Assembly: GCF_024139115.2 (NCBI RefSeq)
Contig: NC_085141.1
Coordinates: 394,529,124 to 394,593,123 of the forward strand
Direction: 5' to 3'
Origin: Armigeres subalbatus
Lineage: Eukaryota; Arthropoda; Insecta; Diptera; Culicidae
Length of the DNA stretch: 64,000 nucleotides
A model generated the notes under the pieces. That model was not told the DNA's origin, searched no databases, and saw only the letters and a list, made by a program, of their open reading frames with translations. The position numbers and the translations under genes were made by a program. Below are positions 22,074-33,119 of this stretch, one piece after another. The stretch's first letter is position 1, and every line of letters starts with the position of its first letter.

Positions 22074-24800
22074 GAACAAGATAGACAGTACGATAAAGAA
22101 TACAATTGAATACTGACTAAAGTACAGATTTACGCCCAGTGATTTCTTAAATATTTTCAAAGCTTTATTTATAGTTTCTTGAAATAAAAAATAATGTTTA
22201 AATTAGTTTTCACGTATTAAATAAAACTGTTCAAAGTTGAGTATGTTCAATTAGACTTTGTTCTGACTAATGAAATAAGGCCATTGGTAAATTCCTCATC
22301 CTAAAATCGGTGTCGCTCAGATCAAAAATTTGATTTTCAAATGTATCTTCTCGACACACCTTTTTGTCCAAGAAGTGCAATAGTTATGTACATAAAAAAA
22401 CAGAAAGCTTATGAATTTGCGCCATTACCCGTAAGTTTTACTAATCTAATACGCATGTAGTAAACTGCACAATGTTTTAAAACTTCGTATATGGAAAGAA
22501 TGATGTAAATTGCGGTATATACCAGCTATTTCCCTTATCCTGCAATGCTGTTTTCTTGATCCCTCCTCATGGTGTAGACGTGATATGATCGTGGATAAAG
22601 AATGTGTTCACATTTCGGTGGAGCCTTTGTCATTGACGCCGCTGCAAGAACCGACTGTAGCGGCCGGGTTGAGTTGGAACGTCAAGATGAACATCTTTTC
22701 AGGTTTTTTAGGTGGAAACTTTAAATCGATTGTGGGCTGCCTTGGGTCGTATGGACCTTGTCGAACGAATGCACACAAGTCGAATCTGAAATTCAAAGAT
22801 CGCTACCCCGAGTGTTGAAAGTGAAATATACTTCTAGGTTGCTGCATCGGAAGTGTGCTTCGCAGTCTGTCTAGACAGCCAGATTTCGATCGTATCGATA
22901 AACCAGTCAATCAACATTCTCGCGCTCTTGGTGCAGCAGTTTGCGGCAATCATTTAAGATTACCTGTCGAACTGCACGCGACTGCTTAAGTCTTTGATTA
23001 GCATATCAACGGTAACCGCAATAGGTCAGGAGCAGTCAGGTAGATAACATTCTGGTTGTCCTTTGAAATGCTTTCACGCTTGAATAAAATAATCTTCTCA
23101 GAAGCTTGGCCAGCCGTACGTCTTCGGGTCTCACCGTAGATGAAATATTGTCACCTCGATTAGCCAAGACTCGTGTCCAAGCGACGATCAACTTATCACG
23201 CTTCTTCCCGGATAACAATGGAAAGGCCTATATGCATTCGAACACGCTCTCTGCTCCACTGCGACTGGCAATCACGACAAATGTCAAGGTCAGTCGGTGT
23301 AGCGTAAGAGACGCGATACATCATTTGACTATCGATAACGGTCACTGCGGTGAGTGTGCGCCGCGTCATAGCTCAGGCTGGGGGCAGGCTACCGTCGACT
23401 TCACTTTTTTTTGTTCGGCCAAAATGAAAACGTATTGCATGACCTTGCACTAGTCGAGCTGGTTGTCCAAATAACAATCTTATAGCCAGATAATAGAGAA
23501 AGGAAAACAAAAGTTGTTATTGGTCGAATCCAAAGCAATTGGCGGGTACGAAGTCGGTGAATGGTGAAATTAATGTTAATTTGTTGCACTCTTAACACAT
23601 TGAGTGGCATTGAGGGGTGATATTTTTTCTAGTTTGTATGCATACCCGTTTTTTTCAACGAGAACCTTGATAGATGTTGAATTTAGTTCTTTTGATTGGA
23701 CTTTTTAATGAAGGGTAGATGTACCAATTTTGGTTATATCACCAATCGTTCCACTACGTAAAATCAAACTATAGCTTCATTCAAGTTTGATTAGATATAA
23801 CAGTACGGATTGTTTTTTTCAATATTTGTAGAAAGTTTAAACCGAATGGTGGCTTCATCAGGAAATAACTGTGCTCATTGTCTAAAATTTTAAAATTATT
23901 GAAATAAGTCAAATTCGAGTTAAACAATATAATAAACCAGTGTCCAGTAGTACTAGCATTTTCGACTTGATCTAAATTAAATGCTTTTCGCTTGAATGTT
24001 ATTAGTCGCAAAACTTTTTATTGTGTTTCTTGCATTTTGTATTTGCTTGCCCACAACATTTTATGTCCACTTTTTTAATCACTATGCATACATACATATG
24101 ACTAGAGCCCACTCACTGACTGACTCAACTTCAGGCGTTTTGCTGCTTCAAATGCAAAAATGTATGTACTTGCTTGTGGGTGGATCTGTCCAACAGTGCC
24201 ATGCTACTTATTTGATCGGCAGGGGCAGCTGAGTGCACAACACTTTCACCTTTTACGAAACAAAAGCAGTTTTCTTGGCTTCGCCCATTAAAGGTTTCCT
24301 CCTTTCGTGACCCCTTTGCCAACCCCCCACAATTAATTCCTACCGACAATGAAGAAGGCAACTATGAATAACAACGTACAGAAAAGACAATTTTTATGAC
24401 ATTGTCGATTTGATGCAGATAGGTAAAAAAACTACCTAATGATGGATAGCGCGACTAATGCTCGGGCTCGGAGGAGGCGCCTACCCACAAAAGCGTGCAT
24501 CTGCATAGCTTGTCAAGGTTGATCTCGAGTTTATGTCATCAATTATTTCTGTTGCAGCAAATTTAGTTACTAATAAGCTAGTAACCTGGGTAATCCTTTA
24601 TTACTCATGCGAATTGTACATTCCGGTTTCCCATGAAGGATGGCAATGTCATCAGGTTCAAGTCATCGGTGCATGTTGCTGGGAAATCCGATATAGCTGC
24701 TCTAGAAAGGTATTCAGAACAGTGGTTCTGCATTTTATGGGTAATGGAACTCACATAAGTTATTCCAATATGTAGAGGAAATGGTTTAATTACGACCACC
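22074..24800. other. No recognised gene
   Basis: Several overlapping frames of 60-115 codons exist (for example 22510-22818 and 23106-23453, plus strand; 22608-22796, minus). None carries a family motif, splice-linked partner or repeat partner that I can see. Composition is less AT-rich at 22600-23400, so a diverged pseudogene is possible. Confidence 0.3.
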
Positions 24801-26840
24801 CTTTTGTCTGGTCCATAACTTTTGCCCTAGTTGACATTATGAAATTTACATTTCAATGGAAAACTAGACAAACAACATTACTAAGAGCAAAAAATCTAGT
24901 TTGATCTCGTTGATTTGAAATTTTTTATTTACATTTCTGTAAACTAGACATTCAATATTTGACGTACTTCGGGAATATAGGGGGGTCATTCCGGTCATTC
25001 TGCAGATTCACATTTGAGACCATCACGAAAAGTGGTCAGTATCGTCTAATACCTTAGCCTTCTTCCAACCGATTTTAAAGATTTTGGCATAGACTTCAAT
25101 CGATAGACTTCACGGAGATCGGACACCAGTAGATAGCAGAAAGTGAATTATCGAGTGGTCGTCACCGTCAGCAGCAGGGCTCAACTGAAATTTACATGCA
25201 ATGTTTCTGTTTATAAGATTTGTCATAAGCATTTGTTCTTCAAAGTTGTTCTGTATACTTGGGCCCTTGTTATAGACATAGGGTGGCCCGTTTTATAAAA
25301 ATACGAAAAAAAAACATCTATTTTGCTGAATATTGACATATTTTTTTCCAATCATCTTTGCAATATAAACTTTTTCTGATGCTCTTAAGATCACTTATTT
25401 AGCACAATTTTACTTACTAGAATTAGGCTGTCCTTCAAAAAACATTATTTTGGATCTGCTTACTTTACATTTTTCACGAATGTCACCTTTTGAAGACTTT
25501 AGGGAATTTTTAAAACACGTGTTTTGTTATAAGAACATCGTCTGTATCTATTCCCGTTATCGAGTTATATCCATTTATTTGAAAAAATATGACATTAGTA
25601 AAATTGGTGAGATTCAAGTTAAAAAAAAATCAGAAGGGTTATGTACAAGACACAACCGCCCAACGTAAACTACGTAAGGCAATGATATGGAAATGCTAAT
25701 ATCATCTTCCAAACTTGGACGTACATGTTCATGATAGAATTAGAGGCGAAAGTATAGAATTGATAGTTCCGTTAGGATACGGCAGGCATGAAGAATGTTT
25801 TTATAGAAGTCGATTTGAAAGCGAGCGGAGGGCAATATTTTCGATGGCACATATCACACGACCCAGAGCCTCAAATATTCATCTTCATGAAACAACTTCA
25901 GTCCGAATTTTGACAAACATCGCATGATTAATCAAAACATAGAATGACATAGTCAAACGACTACTCCACCAACTCATTCATTCGATTGTCACTGAATGTG
26001 CTTACTATGTGCAGAAAAAAACATAATTAGCATTGTTTATATTGATGTTTACCGTTGAATGTGCCTCTCGGATGAAAATCAGATTCAGTTCTATGTGATA
26101 AATTACTTTACTCATTTAAAACCTGTTCAGATTTCAGATAATTTATCAATTTGTAGAATGTGCATAAATATTCAATGACTAATATTCAACTGAATATTGA
26201 CAGCCCAGAGCCGACTTTGAATGTGTCTGGAAGTGAGCTGACAAGTCAGAAAGGGGGACTTCACCAAAAAAATCGATTATTTTACACTCTGGACGACCTT
26301 CCTTCTGCCAAGCTCCCGTATGAAGGGGGAGGGAAGAATATCAGTGTGGAAGCTGATATATCTCCACTGGGGCAGTTTTGTTCATTGAGGATTGTAGTGC
26401 CATCATGCATGAATATTTTTAGAAAATTCATTTGATTACTTATGTCACTGGTTTCGAACAAAACTAGCGTATCTTAAGATATGAAAATGGTTGGATACGA
26501 CAATTGTTTAAAAATTTACTATGAAAACCCAAATTTAAAAAGTGGTAATGATATCTCTCTTGGATCCGAATTGCCTACATTTGGGTTTCGAAGCATTTGA
26601 TGAAATATTTCAAAAGAAAGAAGCTTTAGGGGAGCATCCTCTTTTCCGTTTGCAACATTTATTATTCAGAAACATTCCAATTATAGGCATAACTTGTTTT
26701 TCGTGCATCACTAGAAATCATAAAATGTCAATCATGTACCAAAACCCAATTAATTTGGTTGTGATGCGCGCGAGTAGTAAACGTTGCGGACGGGAAAAGA
26801 GGGTGTGTGTGTTATTACAATCTAACTCCCACTGTCTGTC
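24801..26840. other. No recognised gene; short repeat at 25625-25677
   Basis: The 53 bp at 25625-25677 (containing ccaacgtaaactacgta) match 28867-28919 at all but four positions. Frames at 26160-26435 and 26542-26976 are unassigned. A phrase atagggtggcccg near 25280 resembles a hAT-type terminus but has no visible partner. Confidence 0.35.
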
Positions 26841-26848
26841 AGTGTCAC

Positions 26849-27243
26849 CAGTGTTGGTAAAATCTCAAAATCTCAAATCTCATCGGCGATTCAAACCATG
26901 CGTGAGTCAAATCCCATCAGAATCATGGCCCAGAGATTTGCTCATGATTCGAATCGCAATTTGCATCATTGCATGATATTTATGTGTTCTTCATTGTTGA
27001 ATGCATTGAATTAACTGTTTTTCGTCTATAACAATGGCTAATAATTGCATATATAAACAAAACATACGCCTCGATTGTGTTTTGACGCTTTTTAGAACGA
27101 AATCATTTTTCGGTGAGTGGGCGAAGCGATGCGATTTTGGCCGAGAAACTCAAGCGCGATGCTCCCTCTACAGAATCGCAGGCGAGTTAGCTCGTGCATG
27201 AAACCTCGATGATTCAGATATGAGTATGATTCTACCAACACTG
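26849..27243. mobile_element. Non-autonomous hAT-type MITE, 395 bp
   Basis: The termini CAGTGTTGGTA (26849) and TACCAACACTG (27243) are flanked by an exact 8-bp duplication agtgtcac at 26841-26848 and 27244-27251. Repeated gattc/gaatc and atctcaaat motifs lie inside. There is no transposase. CAGNG termini with 8-bp duplications indicate the hAT superfamily. Its terminal sequence is unlike the 702-bp MITE at 12239, so the two belong to different families. Confidence 0.85.
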
Positions 27244-27350
27244 AGTGTCACTATGGATAAAATATTCGTGCAACTATTTTATTAATATCATTGCAAGACT
27301 TTTGAATCAGGGAGCAATTGAATCAGGGAGGATTGGACAAAATATTATTA

Positions 27351-27970
27351 GACCGATATAAATATTTTTTTAAAATATGTCCCCTTCCTTCGGGTTGTTT
27401 TGCTAAAAAAAAAAACAATTTAAGGGGCAACAAAAAAAATTTCCGGTGAACTTTGAGAACTTTTTTTTTTAAGAAATCCGAGGAGTTTATTTTTTATTTT
27501 TATTTTTTCCATTTTAATATTTATTTTTTACTAGCAGACCCGGCGAACTTTTTTTCGCCTAAAATTGATTTATTCTCTGATTAGTTCTCGAGTTTGCGGA
27601 AATCTTTGGTTCATTTGTATGGGAGCCCCCCTTTCCAGAAGGGGGAGGCGTTGCAAACAATCACAGAAACATATCTTCCCTTCCAAAACCTCCACACGCC
27701 AGGTTTGGTTCCATTTGCTTGATCTCGAGTTATGATGAAATTGGTGTTTCATTTGTATAGGAACCAGGTTTCAAAGAGGAGAGGGGTCTCGAACCATCTT
27801 AAGAACCTTCCCCGACCCCAAAAACCTCTGCATTCAAATTTTCACGCCGCTCGATTCAGTAGAAGAAGAAGAAGATTATCCCCTCCCCCTTGACTTTGCG
27901 GAGACCAGTAGACTTTGACCTTGCGTAGACCATAATTTTTAATAAATATGTGTAACGGCCTTATTAGTTT
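27351..27970 (+). repeat. Dispersed repeat A, copy 2, interrupted
   Basis: The same ordered blocks as 2722-2970 are present, but split at about 27532-27874 by an unrelated insertion. The 3' part also has a short local duplication of the gactttg(c/a)...gaccagtag segment (27890-27930). Confidence 0.75.
27532..27874 (+). mobile_element. Insertion starting ctagcagacccggcgaact, with AAG tail
   Basis: It begins ctagcagacccggcgaactt, contains tgtatgggagcccccc and ends in (gaa)n at 27861-27874. This opening is a common dispersed-repeat start in insect genomes. The AAG-type tail suggests retroposition. No open frame supports a protein. Confidence 0.5.
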
Positions 27971-28429
27971 TCAGTTTACCTGTAAGTGACACTACACTTA
28001 AAAATCACTATATGTAATAAAGAAAAAAAAATCGGTTTGCAAAAAAAATGTTCAACATTTTTACAAAGTCGTTTTTTAATATAAACATGTTTGTGCAATT
28101 ACATTGCGATGATTGCATTACTAGCAAGGGCATTGGCATTGATAACAATTGATCGTCTCATGCCTGCACAAACATGCCCCTATCTGCATCACTTTTTATA
28201 CACCATGCACTACATTACGCATTTTTGTTACATGTTTTGTTTCGACCGCGGTCACTGGTCCGGCTCCATTGTTCTATTTTTTTTTGCGAAACACCGCACA
28301 AAAAGCAGAGTCCAAAAGCCAACCGCACTGAACAGCGACGGCCGAAACGAGAAACTTGCGGACAAGAAAAAAGGGTGCAGCCAAAATGATCCGATACCCT
28401 ATTTTAACATTCATAACCCAAAGTTTCAA
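27971..28429. other. No recognised gene
   Basis: Overlapping frames of 60-115 codons on both strands (28091-28438 the longest) show no family motif. Confidence 0.3.
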
Positions 28430-28616
28430 TATAATTGACAAATTGATAGAGTATTTCCGAGTCGATTGATATATAAATCTCAAAAATCCATCGGAAGATA
28501 AAGGCGCTATTAAAGTTCAAAATCTTACATGATTTCGTGACGGTCTCCAATTTGTAAATTTTTATTTGTCACCCTGTATCAGAGTCTTCCCCTTAGACGT
28601 AGTTTACGTCAAAAAA
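28430..28616 (+). repeat. Dispersed repeat B, copy 1
   Basis: This shares an order of blocks with 31432-31626 and 32541-32746: a gagtcgattgat/gaatcgattgat motif, aaagataaaggcgctatta, gtgacggtctc, and the end gagtcttccccttagacgta followed by gtttacgtcaaaaaa. All three copies are in the same orientation. The end motif GACGTAGTTTACGTC is close to self-complementary. Confidence 0.75.
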
Positions 28617-28866
28617 ACTTATCTTACTTACTTATCTTTTGACATAATGAAGAATATGAGTTGCTCTTTAATATAATTTTGGCGTAAAATGCGTCTTTCC
28701 GCGTAAATCTGTATCCTGGACCAAAGTGCACTGAACCCCTGGCTAAACCATCTAGCAGTGATGATGCCTATTTTTGGAAGATAATGAAAACATTGACATA
28801 TAAAACATATGCGCTTTACGTAGATGAATCACATTCTCATTTATATACATCACAGAAATGTATTTT

Positions 28867-29440
28867 AAAAATCATAAGGGTTGTGTACAAGACACGACCG
28901 CCCGACGTAAACTACGTAAAACAGTTTGGTGAAATGAAGAATCTAGTGCCAGTGCAAGAATACATATTTGCAGCAGCTGTCTACAATACGCGCTCGTTAT
29001 TCTGCTACGAATGGCAACGTAATTCTGCTATGACGTCGTACTTTGAACAAATTCGTCTCGCCTCAATCTTCCTATGTTTAAAATGGTGTCCATGAGAAGA
29101 ATCGATCAATTCCCAATAATGCATATTTCGAATCACTGACGACCACACGACCCACGCCATTGGCTGAAATAACAAAACCAAATAAGAATCTTGAAAGAAT
29201 TAAACTTGACTGCCACTGAAGCTATCCATGCGAATACATATTTGTGGCATCTCCCTCCGACGCGCGCTCGTCATTCTGCTACGGACGCCAGGCAACTTTA
29301 TGGCGTCTCCAAGCTGTTAATTTGCACTTTGAAAAAGTTCGCCTCGCCTCAATCTTCCTTTGTATAGAATGGAAGCCCTGAGAAGAACTGATTTTCCAAT
29401 ATCCCATATGTATTTGGAATAAAATTTGCTCAGCAACTCC
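28867..29440 (+). repeat. Repeated spacer-like DNA with two related 3' segments
   Basis: It begins with the 53-bp block also seen at 25625. Two diverged repeats follow, around 28970-29130 and 29225-29400: each has gcgctcgt(t/c)attctgctac, then cgcctcaatcttcct, then a gagaaga-type segment. No protein was recognised. These segments may be related to the histone-like region at 32.1 kb, since 29375-29390 can form a similar hairpin on the minus strand. Confidence 0.4.
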
Positions 29441-29730
29441 GCCGATGGTCGAAAAATCTCGATCAATCGATTAGTAACTCTCGATTCTTGTCGATTATTG
29501 AATCGATTAATCGTTCAGTAGTAATCGAATTAAAATTAATCGATTATCATAACGATGAATCGATTAATTGAAGTAATCGAAATCTAATAGTTGTCGTGAA
29601 ATCCCGATTAATCGATTACTCTCGATTCTTGTCGATTATTGAATCGATTAATCGTTGGGCAGTAATCGATTATCACAACAAATAATTGATTAATCGAAGT
29701 AATCGATTAATTGGCGACATCTCTACCGAT
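29441..29730. repeat. ATCGATTA-dense tandem block, possible hAT terminus
   Basis: A ~141-bp unit is present twice in tandem (actctcgattcttg at 29477 and 29618). Throughout, aatcgatt and cgattaat recur on both strands. The right end, read inverted, is TAGAGATGTCGCCAATTAAT, which looks like a DNA-transposon terminus. No matching left end or target duplication was found. Confidence 0.5.
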
Positions 29731-29759
29731 GCTGGGACCGCTCTCCGCGATATTTCAAA

Positions 29760-30330
29760 TGAAATGCCACGCGCGCGGCGGAAAGCAATTTTCTTATAAT
29801 CAATAAAGATGGCCTATTAGTCCCGCCTCTTTGTTGTCCGGTATGACTGCAAATATTGTGTAACCGTCACACACTCACCAAAGGGGCGTGGCTACAGGTT
29901 CAACTTTATTGATTACAAGAAAGCAGCTCATTCGCGCGCACGAGCCATTCCGTTCGAGCTCCTACCGTTCGCGGAGCTCCTACCGGAAATGTTATTCCCG
30001 GCGATGGTGTTTGTCGCGCGGTCGTCGAAATTAACATTAGCAGTGCTCAGTTTAAATTTTGTTGTATGATGTAGGAGAAATGACGGCTTTTGCTGGTTTT
30101 GTTCTATTATTTTCGGGGGGGGTTAGTTGACCAAATTTTATGAAATTTGGCCACAATATTCTTTGATATGCAAAGAATGTTTAGGCCAAATTTGGGCATA
30201 ATTAGTTACAGAAAACCCCTGACAATAATAGAAAAAATCTGCCAAAGCCGTAATTTCCCTTACTAACGATTGGATACCATCAATGAAAGTAGCTCTTATG
30301 TCACAACTTGAGGCGAGATGAATTTTGATC
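29760..30330 (+). repeat. Segmental duplication, copy A
   Basis: This matches 30541-31045 over its length: cataaagatggc, cgcctctttgttgtccggta, ggggcgtggctacaggttca, cggagctcctaccggaaat, MITE-1, then taccatcaatgaaagt. It lacks about 40 bp present in copy B around 30740-30780. It contains a full MITE-1. Confidence 0.8.
30072..30261. mobile_element. MITE-1, copy 3
   Basis: A complete near-palindromic copy inside segmental copy A. Its ends are taggagaaatgacggc and gccgtaatttccctta. Confidence 0.75.
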
Positions 30331-30540
30331 AAAGTAAAACTTAATTGCTTGGTGATAGCAGATTGTTTTCCGTCGGTAGTAGAATCACGAGAGCACGATT
30401 CAGAGAAAGACTTATAATTTTGGTAGATAGTCATCCATGCGAAAACATTTTTGCAGCTTCTCCGTTTTACGCGCGCTCGTGATTCTACATACATACAGAA
30501 AACATACGATGATTCAACTCATCCATGAGTTTTAAGGTGC
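30262..30540. other. Spacer between duplicated segments
   Basis: Apart from a motif gcgcgctcgtgattct at 30470, related to those at 28.99 and 29.27 kb, nothing is recognised. Confidence 0.3.
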
Positions 30541-31045
30541 TGAAATGCCACGCACGCGCGGGAGAGCAGTTTTCTTATAATCAATAAAGATGGCTCATTA
30601 GCCCCGCCTCTTTGTTGTCCGGTATGACTGCAAATATTGTGTAACCGTCACACACCCCCCAAAGGGGCGTGGCTACAGGTTCAAGTTTATTGATTACAAG
30701 AAAGCAGCTCTTCCGCGCGCGCGAGCCATTTCGTTCGAGATGTCGCGGAGAGCAGACCGTGGTACCACCTTCGGCATCGGCGGAGCTCCTACCGGAAATT
30801 TTATTCCCAGCGATGATGTGGGTCGCGCGGTCGTCGTCATTAACATTAGCAGCGCTCAGTTTAAATTTTCTTGTATGATGTAGGAGGAATGACGGCTTTG
30901 GCAGGTTTTGTTCTATTATTGTCAGGGGGGTTTTTGTTGACCAAATTTTATGAAATTTGGCCACAATATTCTTTGATATGCTATGATATGATATGATATT
31001 TGATATGAAGTACTAACGATCGGCTACCATCAATGAAAGTGGCTC
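30541..31045 (+). repeat. Segmental duplication, copy B
   Basis: The second copy of the 29760-30330 segment, about 780 bp downstream and in the same orientation. Its MITE-1 is cut at about 30980, and an atgatatg-type simple repeat (30975-31006) replaces the missing half. The duplication therefore occurred after MITE-1 had inserted. Confidence 0.8.
30881..30980. mobile_element. MITE-1, copy 4 (left half only)
   Basis: It starts taggaggaatgacggc and breaks off after ttctttgatatgct. Confidence 0.7.
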
Positions 31046-31047
31046 TT

Positions 31048-31211
31048 GGGAGCGTCCACAAATTACGTAACGCTTAGAGGGGAGAGGGGGGGTTGGGCGA
31101 AGTGTGACGACCCATACATAATTTTAGATGCTTCATACAAAAAGTGTGACATAGGGGGGAGGTGGGTTTGAAAATGCCCAATTTTGCGTTACGTAATCAA
31201 TGGTTCTTCCC
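31048..31211. mobile_element. 164-bp MITE with GGGA...TTACGTAACGC termini
   Basis: The left end gggagcgtccacaaattacg and right end (inverted gggaagaaccattgattacg) form an imperfect inverted repeat of about 28 bp containing ATTACGTAACGC. The interior has G-rich runs and no frame. The target duplication is unclear (ctt/ttaa). Confidence 0.65.
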
Positions 31212-31431
31212 TTAAGGTGGCTCGGGGAGGCACTACACACCGTGTTATTTTTCCTATCTTTTGTCTCTTTCTAACATTGTCACCTCGTAATTTTGGAGTG
31301 ACGTATTTCGGTTTTCAGTTGTTTGATGTAACTGTAAATGTATCAGCATGTAGATTGCGAGTAAGCACGCGCCGGTGATACTTTTTCAAAATCATATTTG
31401 TTGTAGAAAAAAAATTAAGCATTAATGATAA

Positions 31432-31626
31432 TCAATAGTATCAATAGAATTGGCAAATTGCTGAAGGGTTTCCGAATCGATTGATAAGCAAATGTCGAAA
31501 ATAAAATAAAGACGCTATTAGCGTTTGAAATCTATCCTAATTTTTGTGACAGTCTCGAATTCGGAAATTTCCGTTTTAAAACCTGTATCTGAGTCTTCCC
31601 CTTAGACGAAGTTTACGTCAAAAAAT
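31432..31626 (+). repeat. Dispersed repeat B, copy 2
   Basis: See 28430-28616. This copy reads gacgaagtttacgtc at its end, one base off the other two copies. Confidence 0.75.
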
Positions 31627-32072
31627 CTGTAGCAAACATCAATACTGACGCAATTGTTTGCATGGTCTCCTTCCAATGCTTGCTTGGGATTCAACTACCG
31701 ACGTTAGCGTTGCGCTTTGAATAAAGTTCATCTCGGAACCGATTTCTTTATCAATCATCAACAGGAAAAATACAAAATTAGAGACTCGCGGGAAAATTTC
31801 ATGTTGTGCCAACAACATCCAAATCGTTGCAAACGCCACATTAGTGAATAAATTGCTGTAGCAATCTTCTGATGACAGCCTATGCTCGAACCGGCACTAA
31901 TGCTATGATTCCGCTACCGATGCCAAACAATTATGCTTTGTTCTATGAAGAAAGTTCGTCTAATATCAACATTCTCAATCACTAAAATCATATAACTCCG
32001 AATTACGCTAGAAAATTTCACCGAAGAATTTTCCAGTTCCTAACGGTTGCACTTTAGGAAAATTATTTCAAC
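31627..32072. other. No recognised gene
   Basis: Only a 66-codon unassigned minus-strand frame (31639-31839). Confidence 0.3.
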
Positions 32073-32438
32073 TTAACCGTCCTCCCAAATATAATGATGG
32101 TCCTGAAAAGAACCGATTAATTGCCACTTATGTGCCTTATTGACAGCAGCCACTGGGCTGCGCGACCGCCATCCGATGATTCGGCTCAGCGAACGCCGTC
32201 GATTGCCAGATCCGCCGAAGATGGGACACGGATGAAAATGATGTGCTGCTGCTTCCACGACCGCCACCACCACCGACCGAAAAAATTTCATCCGCACCAC
32301 CACCGCTGAGACAGCCGTTGTCACTGGGACCGCTTCTGGACGCCATGGTCCGCTCGCCGTGACATCCAGAATGAAAATGACGCGCGCACGCGAAACACGA
32401 GGCTTTTTATACACAGGGAAAACGAAGCAGTGAATCAA
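32073..32438 (-). pseudogene. Possible decayed histone-type transcription unit
   Basis: On the minus strand the order is: a TATA-like tgtataaaaagcc (about 32402-32414), a GC-rich segment with two overlapping open frames (121 codons from 32438, 69 codons from 32346), and a hairpin GGTTCTTTTCAGGACC at 32099-32114 resembling a replication-dependent histone mRNA 3' end. Neither frame translates to a recognisable histone, and Gly/Ala/Val-rich stretches suggest frame decay or a non-coding GC-rich sequence. TATA and stem-loop are about 300 bp apart, short but possible for a truncated histone gene. This is tentative. Confidence 0.22.
32099..32114 (-). terminator. Histone-like 3' stem-loop
   Basis: On the minus strand GGTTCT-TTTC-AGGACC folds into a 6-bp stem (one G-U pair) with a 4-base TTTC loop. 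That is the shape of the metazoan histone 3'-processing hairpin. The bases after it, atcattatatttgggagg, include a purine-rich stretch at a distance where a U7-binding element could lie. Confidence 0.35.
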
Positions 32439-32540
32439 AAGGCCCGTACCTTACTGCAATCTGATGTCCGTGTTGGGGATTTATGAACGGAATTGAATTT
32501 TTGGTTTGGAAAGAAACAACATTTTCAATAGTTTAACGTT

Positions 32541-32746
32541 GATAATCAATAGTATCAATAGAATTGGCAAATTGCTGGAGAGTTTCTGAATCGATTGATA
32601 AGCAAATGTCGAAAATCCATCGAAAGATAAAGACGCTATTAGCGTTTGAAATCTATCCTAATTTCGTGACGGTCTCGAATTTGGAAATTTTGGTTTTACA
32701 CCCTGTATCTGAGTCTTCCCCTTAGACGTAGTTTACGTCAAAAAAG
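32541..32746 (+). repeat. Dispersed repeat B, copy 3
   Basis: See 28430-28616. It is very close to copy 2: both share gtatcaatagaattggcaaa and gcgtttgaaatctatcctaa. Confidence 0.75.
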
Positions 32747-33119
32747 CGTTCAATAATCTTGGAATGCAATGTCCGATCGAAACAATTTTTCAATAATAAA
32801 CAATGGAACTGAATGCCTCGTAGATTGCAACTTGTTGCAAGCAAGTCGATCAATGCTTAGCTACAAAAAATGTTCTTTATGCTGAATCAAATATTGTCGG
32901 TGGCGGCGCGATAGATCATTTCTAGTCAGCGGCGGCTACGTGGCGGCATCACGCCGTTTGCAAAATTGGCGTCGGTGGCGTTGCGGTGTTGTTCGACGAG
33001 AACTTATTTTGCACATAAAAAAAAGTCGGTGTGTAATCCAATGCTCTAGCATTTTGAAAGCAATATTCTAATAACAAAATGTCTTTAATCAATTAAGGTA
33101 ATGAAAACAAAGAAAACAA
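32747..33119. other. No recognised gene
   Basis: A short GC-rich patch with repeated gtggcgg/cggcg motifs lies at about 32900-33000 within AT-rich DNA. Confidence 0.3.

Noticed and set aside
22510..23453. Less AT-rich region with open frames on both strands
   Set aside because: I looked for transposase, RT and viral-like motifs and saw none; listed only as unassigned.
30581..30964. 127-codon minus-strand frame
   Set aside because: It begins in MITE-1 and runs through a duplicated non-coding segment; the other copy does not keep it open.
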